From Streptomyces inhibens (GTDB lineage Bacteria; Actinomycetota; Actinomycetes; Streptomycetales; Streptomycetaceae): a DNA stretch of 63,329 bases. The position numbers and the translations under genes were made by a program. Shown one piece after another: positions 9,176 to 18,077 of this stretch (its first letter is position 1; each line of letters starts with the position of its first letter). Below the pieces are notes generated by a model. The model was not told the origin of the DNA and did no database searches. It saw only the letters and a list, made by a program, of their open reading frames with translations. The stretch is taken from positions 1-63,329 of the forward strand of contig NZ_QUAC01000483.1 in assembly GCF_003389455.1 (NCBI RefSeq), written 5' to 3'.

Positions 9176-10486
9176 TCAGAAGAACGTCCGTACGAAATCG
9201 ATCACGGTCTCGCCGCGGGTCACCGGTATCAGCTGCCATTTGTCGAAGGCCGTGCACGGGTAGGCGAGGCCGATGCCCGCCCAGTCGCCGACGCGGATGT
9301 CGTTGCCGGGCGCCAGGCGGATGAAGGCGTGCTGGTCGTTGATCTCCTTGATCACACAGTCGTGCAGCGGGTGGGTCGATCCGTCGTCCCGGCGGACCAG
9401 CTGCGGCTCGGGCTGCCAAGCATCGAAGGACAGATCGCGCTTACCGGCCGTGACCAGGGCGAGGCCCGGTTCCGGCCGCGAGGTCACCCGGCCCCAGGCG
9501 CGCAGCGCGGGGCGCAGTGAGCTCTCTCCGGCCGTCTCCCGCGAGAACGGCGACATCCAGCGGTAGAACCCGTCGTCGTGGACGATGTAGCAGCCGCTGC
9601 GCAGGACCGGCAGCACGGTCAACCCGGCCGGCCACGGCGCGGTGAGCACGTCGGCCACCTGGTCGAAGAAGCAGCTGCCGCCGGCCGTCACGATGACCGT
9701 GTCGGTCTCGAACAGACCATCCTGATGGATGAGTTCCGTTACCTCGCGCATCCGGCGCAGGAAGGAGTCGATCACTTCGAGGCTGTACGGCGAGGGGTCG
9801 TTGACCAGGACGCCTTCGTATCCCCCGACCCCGACTAGGCGCAGGACCGGGCTTTTCGCCACCGCGCGGGCCGTCGCGAGGGCGTCCGCCACGGTGCGGG
9901 CGCCGGCCCGGCCGCCCGTACGGCCGATCTCGACCAGGACGTCGATGGGCCGCGTCGGCGCGGGCCGCAGCGCGGTGAGCGCGTCGTGCATGCGCTGGAC
10001 GACTTCGGGCGAGTCGGCGAAGCAGCTGAACCGGTAGCCGGGGTCGCGGTCCAGGTCGGTGCTGATCCAGTGCAGGGAGGGGGCGTCGGCGAGTTCGTTG
10101 GCGAAGAGCACGTTCGCCACGCCGAAGGCGCGGTAGACCCGCAGCTGCGCGGTGTTGGCCGCGGTGATGCCCCAGGCTCCGGCGTCGAGTTGCCGGGCCC
10201 ACAGCTGCGGTGCCATGGTGGTCTTGCCGTGCGGCGCGAGCTGGACGCCGCGTTCAGCGCACCATTTGGCCATGGTGGTGGTGTTGTGCTCCAGGGCGTC
10301 GGCGTCGATCGTGAGCACGGGCCCCACGAAGCCGTCGTCGAAGACGTTCGGCCGCCGGGCCGCCAGCTCCGCCACGGTGCTGGCCTCCGCCGAGACCGGC
10401 AGCCCCTTGAAGCGCCAGTCGATGCGCTCGTCGCCGAGGGCGCGCAACGCGCCCCGGTCGATCCCCTCGTGCGGTGTGGTCACCAT
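9176..10486 (-). CDS. D-serine-dehydratase-like / alanine-racemase-fold PLP enzyme
   Basis: 436 residues. The alanine-racemase-type barrel carries the PLP lysine in PHGKTTMAP (Lys88); a C-terminal beta domain ends in YPCTAFDKW (409-417). This is the layout of DSD1-like D-Ser dehydratases, D-Thr aldolases and 'amino acid deaminases'. In the dehydratases I know the zinc site is His-x-Cys; here it reads Tyr409-Pro-Cys411, so one metal ligand appears substituted, which could change metal dependence or reaction. The gene sits between the class V PLP enzyme and the MFS remnant. It probably acts on a beta-hydroxy or D-amino acid intermediate; the exact reaction is uncertain. Confidence 0.82.
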   Translation of the reverse strand: MVTTPHEGIDRGALRALGDERIDWRFKGLPVSAEASTVAELAARRPNVFDDGFVGPVLTIDADALEHNTTTMAKWCAERGVQLAPHGKTTMAPQLWARQLDAGAWGITAANTAQLRVYRAFGVANVLFANELADAPSLHWISTDLDRDPGYRFSCFADSPEVVQRMHDALTALRPAPTRPIDVLVEIGRTGGRAGARTVADALATARAVAKSPVLRLVGVGGYEGVLVNDPSPYSLEVIDSFLRRMREVTELIHQDGLFETDTVIVTAGGSCFFDQVADVLTAPWPAGLTVLPVLRSGCYIVHDDGFYRWMSPFSRETAGESSLRPALRAWGRVTSRPEPGLALVTAGKRDLSFDAWQPEPQLVRRDDGSTHPLHDCVIKEINDQHAFIRLAPGNDIRVGDWAGIGLAYPCTAFDKWQLIPVTRGETVIDFVRTFF

Positions 10487-10605
10487 GCCTCCTGCCTCGC
10501 CCGAGTCCTCGGGCCGAACGTGAAAAGAGAATCGTCAAGTGGAGGTGCGCAGCACGCCATTGCCCGGCGCGGCCGCGCACCGTGGGGCGCCAGTAAGGTG
10601 TGGAC

Positions 10606-11742
10606 TCAGCCGATGATCGCCCGCAGTTCCCGGGCGAACACGTCGATGTCCTCGGCGCCGTTGTAGTAATGGGGCGACACGCGCACGGCGTGCTCGACCC
10701 CCTCCTGTCGCATGAACAGGGGCGTGTGGCTCCCCTGCGCCACCCACACAGCGACCCCGCGAGCGGAGAGTTCGTCCCGCAGTCGCCTCGCCGGGACGCG
10801 GTCGCAGACGAAGGTGACGATGGACGCGTGACGGGTGCCGGGGTCGATGAGCCGGGTGCTCGGCAGTTCCCCGACGGCCGCGCGCACGAAGTCGCGCATC
10901 GTCTCCCCGAAGGGCCCGCAGACGGCCGGTGGATGGCGGAGGTGGTGCCGCAGGGCCGCGTCGAGTCCCATGACCGCGGCCGTGGCCCGCTCGGCGTACT
11001 CGAATCGCCGTGCGCTGCCGGTGTGCACCTCGTAGGTGTCGTTGGAGGTCATGTCGGCTACGTGCAGATCGTGGAAGGGCGGCCGAGCCGTGGCGCGCAG
11101 GCGCGGCCCGATGTAGGCGAAGCCGGTGCCGCGCGGCCCGCACAGGAACTTGCGGCCCGCACCCGTCAGCAGGTCGCAGCCGATGTCCCGTACCGAGACG
11201 GGGAGCTGGCCCACCGACTGGCAGGCGTCAACGAGATACAGGCACGGCCAGGGTGCGAGGAGCTGTCCGATCTCCTCGACGGGGTTGACGATGCCACACC
11301 CCGAGGGCACGTGCGGGACGGAGACGACGGTCACGTCCTCCCGGATGTTGCTCCGCATCCAGTCCAGATCCAGGTCGCCGCAGGGCAGCAGAGGCACGAC
11401 CTCGATCCGCACCCCGGTGCGCCGGCGCAGCTCGGTCCACAGGATGAGGCTGCCCGCGTACTCATACGGGGTGATCCAGATCCGGTCCCGTGACGTCACG
11501 GACAGGGTCGTCACGGCCGATGTCCACCCGCGCGTGGCGCTGTCGAACAGCGCCAGGTCTTCGACGGGCGCGTCGAGCACGCTGGCGAGGTTTTCGTAGA
11601 CGCCCTTCTCGAGCGTGTCCGCGTACCGTGTCTCCGTCTCGTACGCGCCGTCCAGCGCTTCTCGGCGCAGGCAGCCGGTCATAGCGTCCACCACGGCGGC
11701 CGGCATGAGTCCGGCGCCCGCGGTGTTGAGGTGTATGGGCAT
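10606..11742 (-). CDS. Class V aminotransferase-fold PLP enzyme
   Basis: 378 residues, full length. PLP lysine is Lys198 in GAGRKFLCGPRGTGF; the ring-stacking/acid region is VDACQSVGQ (Asp172, Gln175). The GRKFL.GPRGTGF pattern is that of the cysteine-desulfurase-like branch that includes isopenicillin-epimerase-like and EgtE-like enzymes. It may therefore be an epimerase, a C-S or C-N lyase or a transaminase. Strong SD (GGAGGAGGAG) before the ATG at 11742. A 119-bp gap separates it from the downstream PLP gene on the same strand, so co-transcription is likely. Confidence 0.85.
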   Translation of the reverse strand: MPIHLNTAGAGLMPAAVVDAMTGCLRREALDGAYETETRYADTLEKGVYENLASVLDAPVEDLALFDSATRGWTSAVTTLSVTSRDRIWITPYEYAGSLILWTELRRRTGVRIEVVPLLPCGDLDLDWMRSNIREDVTVVSVPHVPSGCGIVNPVEEIGQLLAPWPCLYLVDACQSVGQLPVSVRDIGCDLLTGAGRKFLCGPRGTGFAYIGPRLRATARPPFHDLHVADMTSNDTYEVHTGSARRFEYAERATAAVMGLDAALRHHLRHPPAVCGPFGETMRDFVRAAVGELPSTRLIDPGTRHASIVTFVCDRVPARRLRDELSARGVAVWVAQGSHTPLFMRQEGVEHAVRVSPHYYNGAEDIDVFARELRAIIG

Positions 11743-11772
11743 GGCGCTCCTCCTCCGTTCCAGGTGTGCGGG

Positions 11773-12873
11773 TCAGGAGGTCCGGCCCAGGGCGGCGACC
11801 TCGGCGAAGGAACCGTCCTCGCCGAGCTGCTGCGGAGCCCCTCCGGCGCGGCGCCACTGGCGGTACTTGGCGGCGTAGCTGAGCAGGGTCTCCTGCTCCC
11901 ACCGCCCACGGGGCCGGGTCAGGATGCCCGCCCACAGGCCGTCCCAGCGGGCGTAGGCGCTGTCCTGGAGCAGGACGTGGTGGGCGCGCTTCATGTGCCA
12001 GAACGGCACACCGGTGTTGAGGTGGTGCACCAGGTGGTAGTTGTCGTGGTGGCGGCCAAGCAGGAACCGCTCGATCGCCCAGCCGTGCCGGTTGCGCGTC
12101 ATCAGGATCTGCCGGGACTCGCTCTCCGGCAGCGGGTAGTGCTCCGCCAGCTCCGACAGCCAGCCGATGGCGATGGCGGTGGTGAACAGCGGGACGAACC
12201 AGAAGAGCAGCAGCTCCAGCAGCCAACCCTGCCAGGCGCACACGGATCCGATCAGGATCCACTGCACCAGCAGCAGCACACGCTCGGTGCGCTGGCGGAC
12301 CGGCATGGACACCGCGACGTCGTCGGCCTTGAAGAGGATGCGGTCGCGTACGACGTACGTCACGTACGCAGCGGCCCGCAGACCGAGGACGGCGCACGCA
12401 ATGTTGCGGAGGAAGAACCTGCGGTCGGACTGCGTGTGGTCGTAGATGCCGATACCGACGTGGAAGTTGTAGTCGGGGTCCTTCTCTGGGTCTCCGAGGA
12501 ACCGGTGGTGGAAGCCTATGTGGGAGTTCCGGTACGGGTTGTACATGTGCAGCACGAGATAGCCGGAGAACACCGTGCCCAGTAGGAGGTTGAGCCGGCC
12601 GTTGCGGGCGAGCACCTTGTGCGAGGACTCGTGCAGCAGGTTCACGAAGGCCCGCTGCGTGGACCCGATGAGGACCACCGAGACGGGATAGAACCAGTAG
12701 GAGACGCCCACGCACAACCAGACCGAGGCGGCGAGGAGCAGGTAATCACCCAGCAGCGCCAGCGGAGCGTGGTGATTGTCCAGCGTGCACAGCTCTCTGA
12801 GCTCCTTGCGTACGCTGCGGTCGAGCCTGCTGAAGTCGAGGGTGCGGAAGTCGTTCCGTACGGTTGTCATCAT
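11773..12873 (-). CDS. Membrane di-iron fatty-acid-desaturase-family enzyme
   Basis: 366 residues from the ATG at 12873, chosen because GGAGAAG lies just upstream; an adjacent ATG (12870) is possible. All three histidine boxes are present: HESSHK, HIGFHH and HHDNYHLVHH. Four or more hydrophobic segments surround them. In non-lipid clusters this superfamily hydroxylates, desaturates or oxidatively rearranges small or carrier-bound substrates; with no fatty-acid genes nearby, an amino-acid-derived substrate is more likely than a lipid. It lies 30 bp upstream of the class V PLP gene on the same strand. Confidence 0.85.
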   Translation of the reverse strand: MMTTVRNDFRTLDFSRLDRSVRKELRELCTLDNHHAPLALLGDYLLLAASVWLCVGVSYWFYPVSVVLIGSTQRAFVNLLHESSHKVLARNGRLNLLLGTVFSGYLVLHMYNPYRNSHIGFHHRFLGDPEKDPDYNFHVGIGIYDHTQSDRRFFLRNIACAVLGLRAAAYVTYVVRDRILFKADDVAVSMPVRQRTERVLLLVQWILIGSVCAWQGWLLELLLFWFVPLFTTAIAIGWLSELAEHYPLPESESRQILMTRNRHGWAIERFLLGRHHDNYHLVHHLNTGVPFWHMKRAHHVLLQDSAYARWDGLWAGILTRPRGRWEQETLLSYAAKYRQWRRAGGAPQQLGEDGSFAEVAALGRTS

Positions 12874-13381
12874 GTTTCTTCTCCAGGTGCAGGGAAGGCG
12901 GCACGGCGCGGACCGAGGCAGAGTGGGCGTGCGACAGCTCGCGGCGTGATGGATCGAACTGGCGGTTGCGCGGGCGCTGTGAACGCAGACAGATCCCGGA
13001 CCGGGAAGGTCGTCAGGTTGTCCCGCATGCCGCCCTCGCCGATGCTGGCGACGCGTGCCGGCCGGCTTGGCCGACGTACTCGGTGCGGGTGTGCAGCGCT
13101 TGTGCGGGGGGCCGGGGCGGTGCCGGCCGGCGTAGTGTTGCGCGCCCGAGGGGGGTATCACATCGCGCGGGATCGCGAACGCCGACGGATCGCGGCAGCG
13201 ATCCCCCCTCGGCGCGGGAATCAGGTGACCGGGAATCGGGACGCGGGAATGGGGTGGCCGGGAGGCAGCTGCCGTTGCGGAGGCCGAACGCCACGGCCGG
13301 TCGTCATCGAGGTCGTGGTTCCGCTGGACGCTGATACCCCGGTGGGTCAGGCCGGGACGCTTCCCCGACGGCTTCGACGGT
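12874..13381. other. 508-bp intergenic region with a large hairpin
   Basis: No convincing gene on either strand. The region separates the DUF1611 gene from the desaturase gene, both leftward, and holds a nested inverted repeat at about 13145-13212. It may contain the desaturase promoter and/or a terminator. Confidence 0.5.
13147..13211 (-). terminator. Nested inverted repeat, terminator or structured leader
   Basis: The arm CGAGGGGGGTATC (13147-13159) pairs, with one bulged base, with GATCCCCCCTCG (13200-13211). Inside it GGGATCGC pairs with GCGATCCC in an alternative fold. It could terminate the ATP-grasp/MFS/DUF1611 operon or act as an attenuator for the desaturase operon. Confidence 0.5.
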
Positions 13382-14473
13382 TCAGGCGGTCGGGCCGGCG
13401 AGGATCGCGTCCAGCAGCGGCGCGGCTCCGTAGCGGACCACATCCGTGGCCGGCAGGCCGGTGGCCGCCTCGATCGCGGCGATCTCCTCGCGTGCCCGGT
13501 CGTCCGGCAGCCCCGCGGTGATCAGCGAGATGCCCACGATCGGGCAGCGGCCCTTCGGCCACAGCCAGCTCGCTCCCTCCGCGTGCATCTCGATCGCCCG
13601 CTCCAGCGACGGCAGCGGGTGGTCCGGCAGGAGCTTGATGGTGGGCCGGCTGAGGTCGTGGCACATGATCAGGGAGTCCGCGCGGCTGCCGTGCATCAGA
13701 AACAACGGCCCGCCGGAGCCCCGCGGGTGGTTCAGCGCACCCTGGCCCTCGACCAGGACGAGGTCGCTCTCCTCGACGGCGGCGCACACCTCGTCCTCGA
13801 TGATCTTGGCGACGTAGTCGACCATGATCGCGTCGATCGACACGCCCCTACCGGTGATCATGGTGCCGATCTGCCCGGTCGCCACGAACGCGGGCGCCAA
13901 ACCACGGTGTAGCGCCTCCCTCTCGATCTCCAGCATCGTGGTCATTTTGCCGATGCCGCAGTCGGTGCCGACCGCGAGCACCGTGCGCGAGCCGGGGCGG
14001 TGCTTCCTGATCTCGAAGACCGGCTTGCCGTCCTCGCGGAGCTCGACGGTGTAGCGCTCCTTCGGCTCCCGGCGGACGTCCCAGATCCGGGCCCCGCTGC
14101 GCTCGGCCGCGGCGCTGAACTCCTCGTCCTCGCCCAGCATGGTGTGCAGGCCGTTGATCACGTCGAGGCCCCTGCCGATCACCTCCAGGATCAGCGGCCG
14201 CCAACTGGGCGGCAGAATGCCGCCGGTGGGCTCGGTTCCCAGCAGGACCGAGTCCGGCTCGAAGGCCATGGCGGCCGCGATGTCCGCCACGATCGGGATC
14301 CCAGCGCCGAGGCCGCCGCCGACGGCCTCCCCGGTGTCCCGGCCAGCGTTGTGGTTGTCGACCACCGCGACCACCCGGTCGGACCGGTACCGCAGAATGC
14401 CAGTCAGGGTCTTGGCCGGGCTCGGCGTAATCTCGTCGTCGGCGAGGATGACGATGCGCTTCAGGTGGTCCAT
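13382..14473 (-). CDS. DUF1611 (DgcN-like) P-loop enzyme
   Basis: 363 residues, full length for DUF1611. A C-terminal P-loop GTDCGIGKMTT (169-179, Lys176) follows an N-terminal Rossmann-like domain (LADDEITPSPAKTLTGILRY region), plus the conserved GQIGTMITGRG and VEGQGALNHP segments. Characterised DUF1611 members act as D-glutamate N-acetyltransferases (DgcN), usually beside a DgcA/dipeptide-epimerase partner. No such partner is seen here; instead it lies in an operon with an ATP-grasp ligase and an exporter. I infer that it modifies or activates an acidic amino acid in the pathway. Confidence 0.83.
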   Translation of the reverse strand: MDHLKRIVILADDEITPSPAKTLTGILRYRSDRVVAVVDNHNAGRDTGEAVGGGLGAGIPIVADIAAAMAFEPDSVLLGTEPTGGILPPSWRPLILEVIGRGLDVINGLHTMLGEDEEFSAAAERSGARIWDVRREPKERYTVELREDGKPVFEIRKHRPGSRTVLAVGTDCGIGKMTTMLEIEREALHRGLAPAFVATGQIGTMITGRGVSIDAIMVDYVAKIIEDEVCAAVEESDLVLVEGQGALNHPRGSGGPLFLMHGSRADSLIMCHDLSRPTIKLLPDHPLPSLERAIEMHAEGASWLWPKGRCPIVGISLITAGLPDDRAREEIAAIEAATGLPATDVVRYGAAPLLDAILAGPTA

Positions 14474-14474
14474 T

Positions 14475-15728
14475 TCAGTGCCCTTCGTCTGGACGTACAG
14501 TGATGGTGGTGTGAGCCTTCGCCAGGCGGAGGCAGACGCCGGCGACGGTGGCCGTGCCGAGCGCCAGCCAGTACCAGTCGCCCCCGCCGTGGTGGTAGCA
14601 AGCCAGGAAGACGGCTCCGCCGAACAGCGATCCGAGGGCCTCGCCCGTGGTCAGCGAGACACCCTGGAGGTTGGATGAGGTGAGGGGAGAAACGTTGGTG
14701 AGGCGGTTGAATGCGATGCTGACCATCGGGGTGTAGAGCATCTCGGCGAACGCGAACACCGCCATGGCTACCGTCGCCCCGACGACGGCGGGCAGGCCGA
14801 TACCCAGCAGTGCGATCGCGCCGCCGAAGACGATCACCCCGAGGGCGAGCAGGGTGTTCGGCGCCACACCGGCCCGCAGGCCGCGGTTGGCCAGGGCCGT
14901 CGCCCCGGACTGGAACAGCACGATGGCGACCGGGGGGCCGCCGAGCAGCACCGCGCGGAGCACCGGTGAGTCGATCGCCAGGCTGACAAACAGCGCGAAC
15001 GCGGAGTAGAACTGCCCGTAGACGAAGGCTCCGACCACCGTGAACGTGATGGCGCGCACGCACTCCGGATGGCGCAGGGCACGGATCCGTGCGCGGGCTC
15101 CGTCGGTGCACCGGATTGTGCTCGGCGGCCGCAGCCTGCCCGGCAGGCCGAGGAGGAGTGTCGCGGCTGCGGCCAGGTAGGCGACGGAGACGAAACCGAG
15201 CAGCGGCCGGCCGTCGCCGGAGACGTAGAGCGCGCCGGCGATGAACGGGCCGAGGGCCGCGGCGATGTTGGTGGCAATCTGCATGATCGCGTAGACGATG
15301 TTGCGGGCCGGCTCGGCAGCGAGGCTCTCCGCGACCAGCACGCGTACGAGCACACCGTGGACGCTGTTGCCGAATCCGGCCAGGCACAGCGCGAGCAGGG
15401 TGGGCACCGGGTGGGTCGTGTACGCCAGAGCGCCGAACCCGGCGGCCGAGCACACCATGCCCGCGGCCATCGTCACGGAGTATGGCAGTCTCGGCAACCA
15501 GCGGCTGATCGGTAACGAGGACAGGCCGACGCACAGCAGGAAGGCGAACATGCCGAACCCGGCGGCTGACGCGTTGCCCTTGCCGCCATGCGTCAGCATG
15601 ACGACCAGCACCGGCAAAAGGGAGAACTTGCCGAACTGGCAGCACAGATAGTTGATGCCGATAGTCCGCCGCAGCGCCGTCTCGCTCAACCGGGGCCCCA
15701 CGCTGTGCTGTTCGATCAGTTCAGTCAT
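14475..15728 (-). CDS. MFS exporter
   Basis: 417 residues with about 12 hydrophobic segments and a basic central loop (about 205-225), typical of drug-efflux-like MFS carriers. The start overlaps the ATP-grasp stop by 8 nt and the stop lies 1 nt from the DUF1611 start, so the three genes form a tight leftward operon. Its likely job is to export the cluster's product, giving self-protection. Confidence 0.88.
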   Translation of the reverse strand: MTELIEQHSVGPRLSETALRRTIGINYLCCQFGKFSLLPVLVVMLTHGGKGNASAAGFGMFAFLLCVGLSSLPISRWLPRLPYSVTMAAGMVCSAAGFGALAYTTHPVPTLLALCLAGFGNSVHGVLVRVLVAESLAAEPARNIVYAIMQIATNIAAALGPFIAGALYVSGDGRPLLGFVSVAYLAAAATLLLGLPGRLRPPSTIRCTDGARARIRALRHPECVRAITFTVVGAFVYGQFYSAFALFVSLAIDSPVLRAVLLGGPPVAIVLFQSGATALANRGLRAGVAPNTLLALGVIVFGGAIALLGIGLPAVVGATVAMAVFAFAEMLYTPMVSIAFNRLTNVSPLTSSNLQGVSLTTGEALGSLFGGAVFLACYHHGGGDWYWLALGTATVAGVCLRLAKAHTTITVRPDEGH

Positions 15729-17004
15729 CGGCGGTGCCGTCCGTCCGCTGATAGCCGACGTGCCGGGACAGGTCGTTCTCGCGGCTGAGATTCCGGTCCT
15801 CCGGCCGCACGGACGACGGCCCGGCCGGCTTCACGCCGAACTCCAGCCGTGCCGCGCCTGCCGCGGCCCTGGCCGCCGCTTCCTCCGGGGTGCTCCCGGT
15901 GGCGATCACGTACCCGGCGCGATCGCCCGACCAGCGCACCGGGCCGATGTGCTGACCAGCCTCGTACAGCACGCGAACCTCCGTCACATCCGGGTCGGCG
16001 AGGACCTGCTCCTCCCCGGTCACCGCGACCAGTTCGCCACAGGGGGCGTCAGCGAACTTGATCGCCGACGCGCGCAGGGCCGGCGGGGGCCCGGCCAGGG
16101 GTTCGGCCTGCCCCAGCGCCCATGCCACGGTCAGCTCTTCCATGTCCACGCCGTAGGCGAGACGCACCAGTTCGTTGATGCGGTCGCCGCCGCGCCGGCA
16201 GTGTCCTTCGACGACCCGCGGACCGTCGCTGGTCAGCTTCACCTCGACGTGGGAGGGCCCGTCGGTCAGACCGACGGCGTCAAGGAAGGTCCCGACCAGC
16301 TCGACCACCTCCGCGACGACGGCCTCGTCCAAGGTGGCGGGCACGGTGTGCCCGCCCTCGACGAACCCTTGGCCGATCAGCTTGTCGGTGAGCGCGAGCA
16401 CGACGTGCCGGCCGGCGAAGGTGAAGCTCTCGACGCTGATCTCGGGCCCGTCCAAGTACTCCTCCATCAGGAACGCACTCGCCCCGGTGCCGGCGAACCG
16501 CTTAACGACCGCCTCAACCTCGTCCGGCTCGACCCGGACCACGCCAAAGCTGCCCGTCGCCGCCACCGGCTTGGCCATGAACGGGAAACCCCGCTCGGCA
16601 CCGAACGCGCGCAGGTCGTCCGCCGTCCGCCCCAGCGCGGCAGCCACGGGACTCAGGCCCCGCTCGGCGAGTCTCGTGCGCATGGCCCACTTGTCAGTGA
16701 CGATGCGGACCGTCTCCCGACCGGGCCCGCTCAGCCCCAGCCGCTCGTTGAGCGCAGCGAGGGACAGCAGGGCGTGCTCCTGGATGCTCACCACCGCGTC
16801 GAACGGCCGGAGCAGGTGCAGATGCGCGACAAGATCGACGAAAGCCGGCTCGGTGTAGTCAGCCAGCAGTGTCACGGCCGTAGCGGCGGCCTCGCCGGGC
16901 CGGACACGCTCGGAATGCTGCGCCCACCACACCTCGGCGCCCAGCTTGACTGCCGCGTCAACCATGGACTGCTGGTCGCCAAGGACCAGTACACGAGGCT
17001 TCAT
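15721..17004 (-). CDS. ATP-grasp ligase (amino-acid/dipeptide ligase type)
   Basis: 427 residues from ATG 17004; this start gives the expected N-terminus MKPRVLVLGDQQSMV, and an open upstream extension is not protein-like. The ATP-grasp fold shows GFPFMAKPVAATGSFGV, FLMEEYLDGPEISVES and the metal-binding HVEVKLTSDGPRVVEGHCRRGGDRI (quoted in part), in the order used by BacD/DdaF-like L-amino-acid ligases. It should form an amide bond between two amino-acid-like substrates using ATP. First gene of the ATP-grasp/MFS/DUF1611 operon, it is the best candidate for assembling the final small peptide, because the NRPS part has no C domain. Confidence 0.87.
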   Translation of the reverse strand: MKPRVLVLGDQQSMVDAAVKLGAEVWWAQHSERVRPGEAAATAVTLLADYTEPAFVDLVAHLHLLRPFDAVVSIQEHALLSLAALNERLGLSGPGRETVRIVTDKWAMRTRLAERGLSPVAAALGRTADDLRAFGAERGFPFMAKPVAATGSFGVVRVEPDEVEAVVKRFAGTGASAFLMEEYLDGPEISVESFTFAGRHVVLALTDKLIGQGFVEGGHTVPATLDEAVVAEVVELVGTFLDAVGLTDGPSHVEVKLTSDGPRVVEGHCRRGGDRINELVRLAYGVDMEELTVAWALGQAEPLAGPPPALRASAIKFADAPCGELVAVTGEEQVLADPDVTEVRVLYEAGQHIGPVRWSGDRAGYVIATGSTPEEAAARAAAGAARLEFGVKPAGPSSVRPEDRNLSRENDLSRHVGYQRTDGTADD

Positions 17005-17035
17005 GGCAAGAACTATGACAGTAACTTGCCCAGCT

Positions 17036-17051
17036 TGGCAATGCATTGGAC
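17036..17051. promoter_or_regulatory. Half-conserved copy of the cluster operator
   Basis: TGGCAA TGCA TTGGAC: left half and spacer length match the two palindromes at 3035-3082; the right half has degenerated. It sits 32 bp upstream of the ATP-grasp start. A further wide repeat GGCAAG-14-CTTGCC (17005-17030) lies between. This suggests that both halves of the cluster answer to one regulator. Confidence 0.35.
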
Positions 17052-17829
17052 GTAAGATTGACAACCCAGAGCGAGGCGCGGTGGGGGTGATGTAGGACCA
17101 CGTCGGATTTTCTTCGTTGGGCTTTCGTAACAGGAGCCCGCACAACCGAAAGGGGCGGACGGAAGCGAGTGCTGGCGCCACACCCAGCCACGGCACTCAG
17201 GACACGCCGAGCGACTGCAGACGACTTCCACGGGCGACCCGGGTCCTCGCCGTTCCGCGTCGGCAACTCGGTGAAAAGCTATCGGCGTTCGGACCGCGCC
17301 TCGACGGCATCCGCATATCAAGTCGATGCGCTCGCTGGCGCCCCTGAGGCGAGCGAGCCCACACGCGACCTTGCAGGGCAGCCGCAGCCAGCCTCCGTCA
17401 GCGACGGCCCTTCCGGCAGGTGCGGCGCCGAATCCGCTGTGATGCCACCGCCGATCACAACCGCAGCGACGGTCACCACCGTGCCCTCGTCCTGTGCCAG
17501 ACCAAGGTGGCGCCCTCAGCACAGCCACTCGTGCAGCTCGCTGGCGTGCTCATCGGTGCGCACCAGCGCATTCTGCGCTTGGGGCTGTGCATCAGCCGCT
17601 ATCCGGCCAACCGTCGCTCCGCGCGGCCGGCCACGGCCACCTCCACCCGAGGTTCCTCGCGTCCAGTAGACCACCGTTCTGCCCCTGCGCACCGCGCATG
17701 ACTGCCAGGAACACCCGCGAGTGCAGTGTGCTCCAACACCCAGCGCTCATGCACGTGAACAGCTCCTTGCATACGAGGCTTGTGCAGGTCTCCGGCTATG
17801 CTGTGGCTTGTCTTGGGCAAGTAGCGAGT
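17052..17829. other. Intergenic stretch without a supportable gene
   Basis: About 780 bp between the ATP-grasp promoter and the IS element. Open frames exist on both strands but show biased, Arg/Pro/Ser-rich composition with no recognisable motif or good SD. I see the right edge of the biosynthetic cluster and probably degenerate DNA. Confidence 0.5.
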
Positions 17830-18077
17830 TAAGGGCTGTCCCGTAACTGCTGAGCGGTCCGCACGTATCCCGGGGTCTGGCACAGGGGCGATCCGGAAAC
17901 CAGCGGGTCCGCGGAATCTGAACGCTGGTGTGTGACGAACCCGCGGGTGGCCGTGGCTCCGCGAGGGGAAAGGCGACGGGGGATTTCGCTGGCTGACAGG
18001 ATGTCGGCTCCAGCAGGGAACGTTTGGCCCGGTGAACCTCCCGCGACCACCACCACATGCCCAGGAGAACAGACCAT

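Noticed and set aside
11773..13443. 556-residue desaturase frame starting at 13443
   Set aside because: The first ~190 residues are compositionally biased and cross the intergenic hairpin; the SD and family length support ATG 12873.
15721..17196. Longer ATP-grasp start at 17196
   Set aside because: The extra 64 residues lack family similarity and would cover the operator-like promoter sequence; ATG 17004 gives the canonical N-terminus.
17931..18077. Group II intron 5' end beginning at GTGTGACGAAC
   Set aside because: The start resembles GUGYG, but only ~150 nt precede the RT fragment and domain I cannot be drawn, so the 5' boundary is left undefined.
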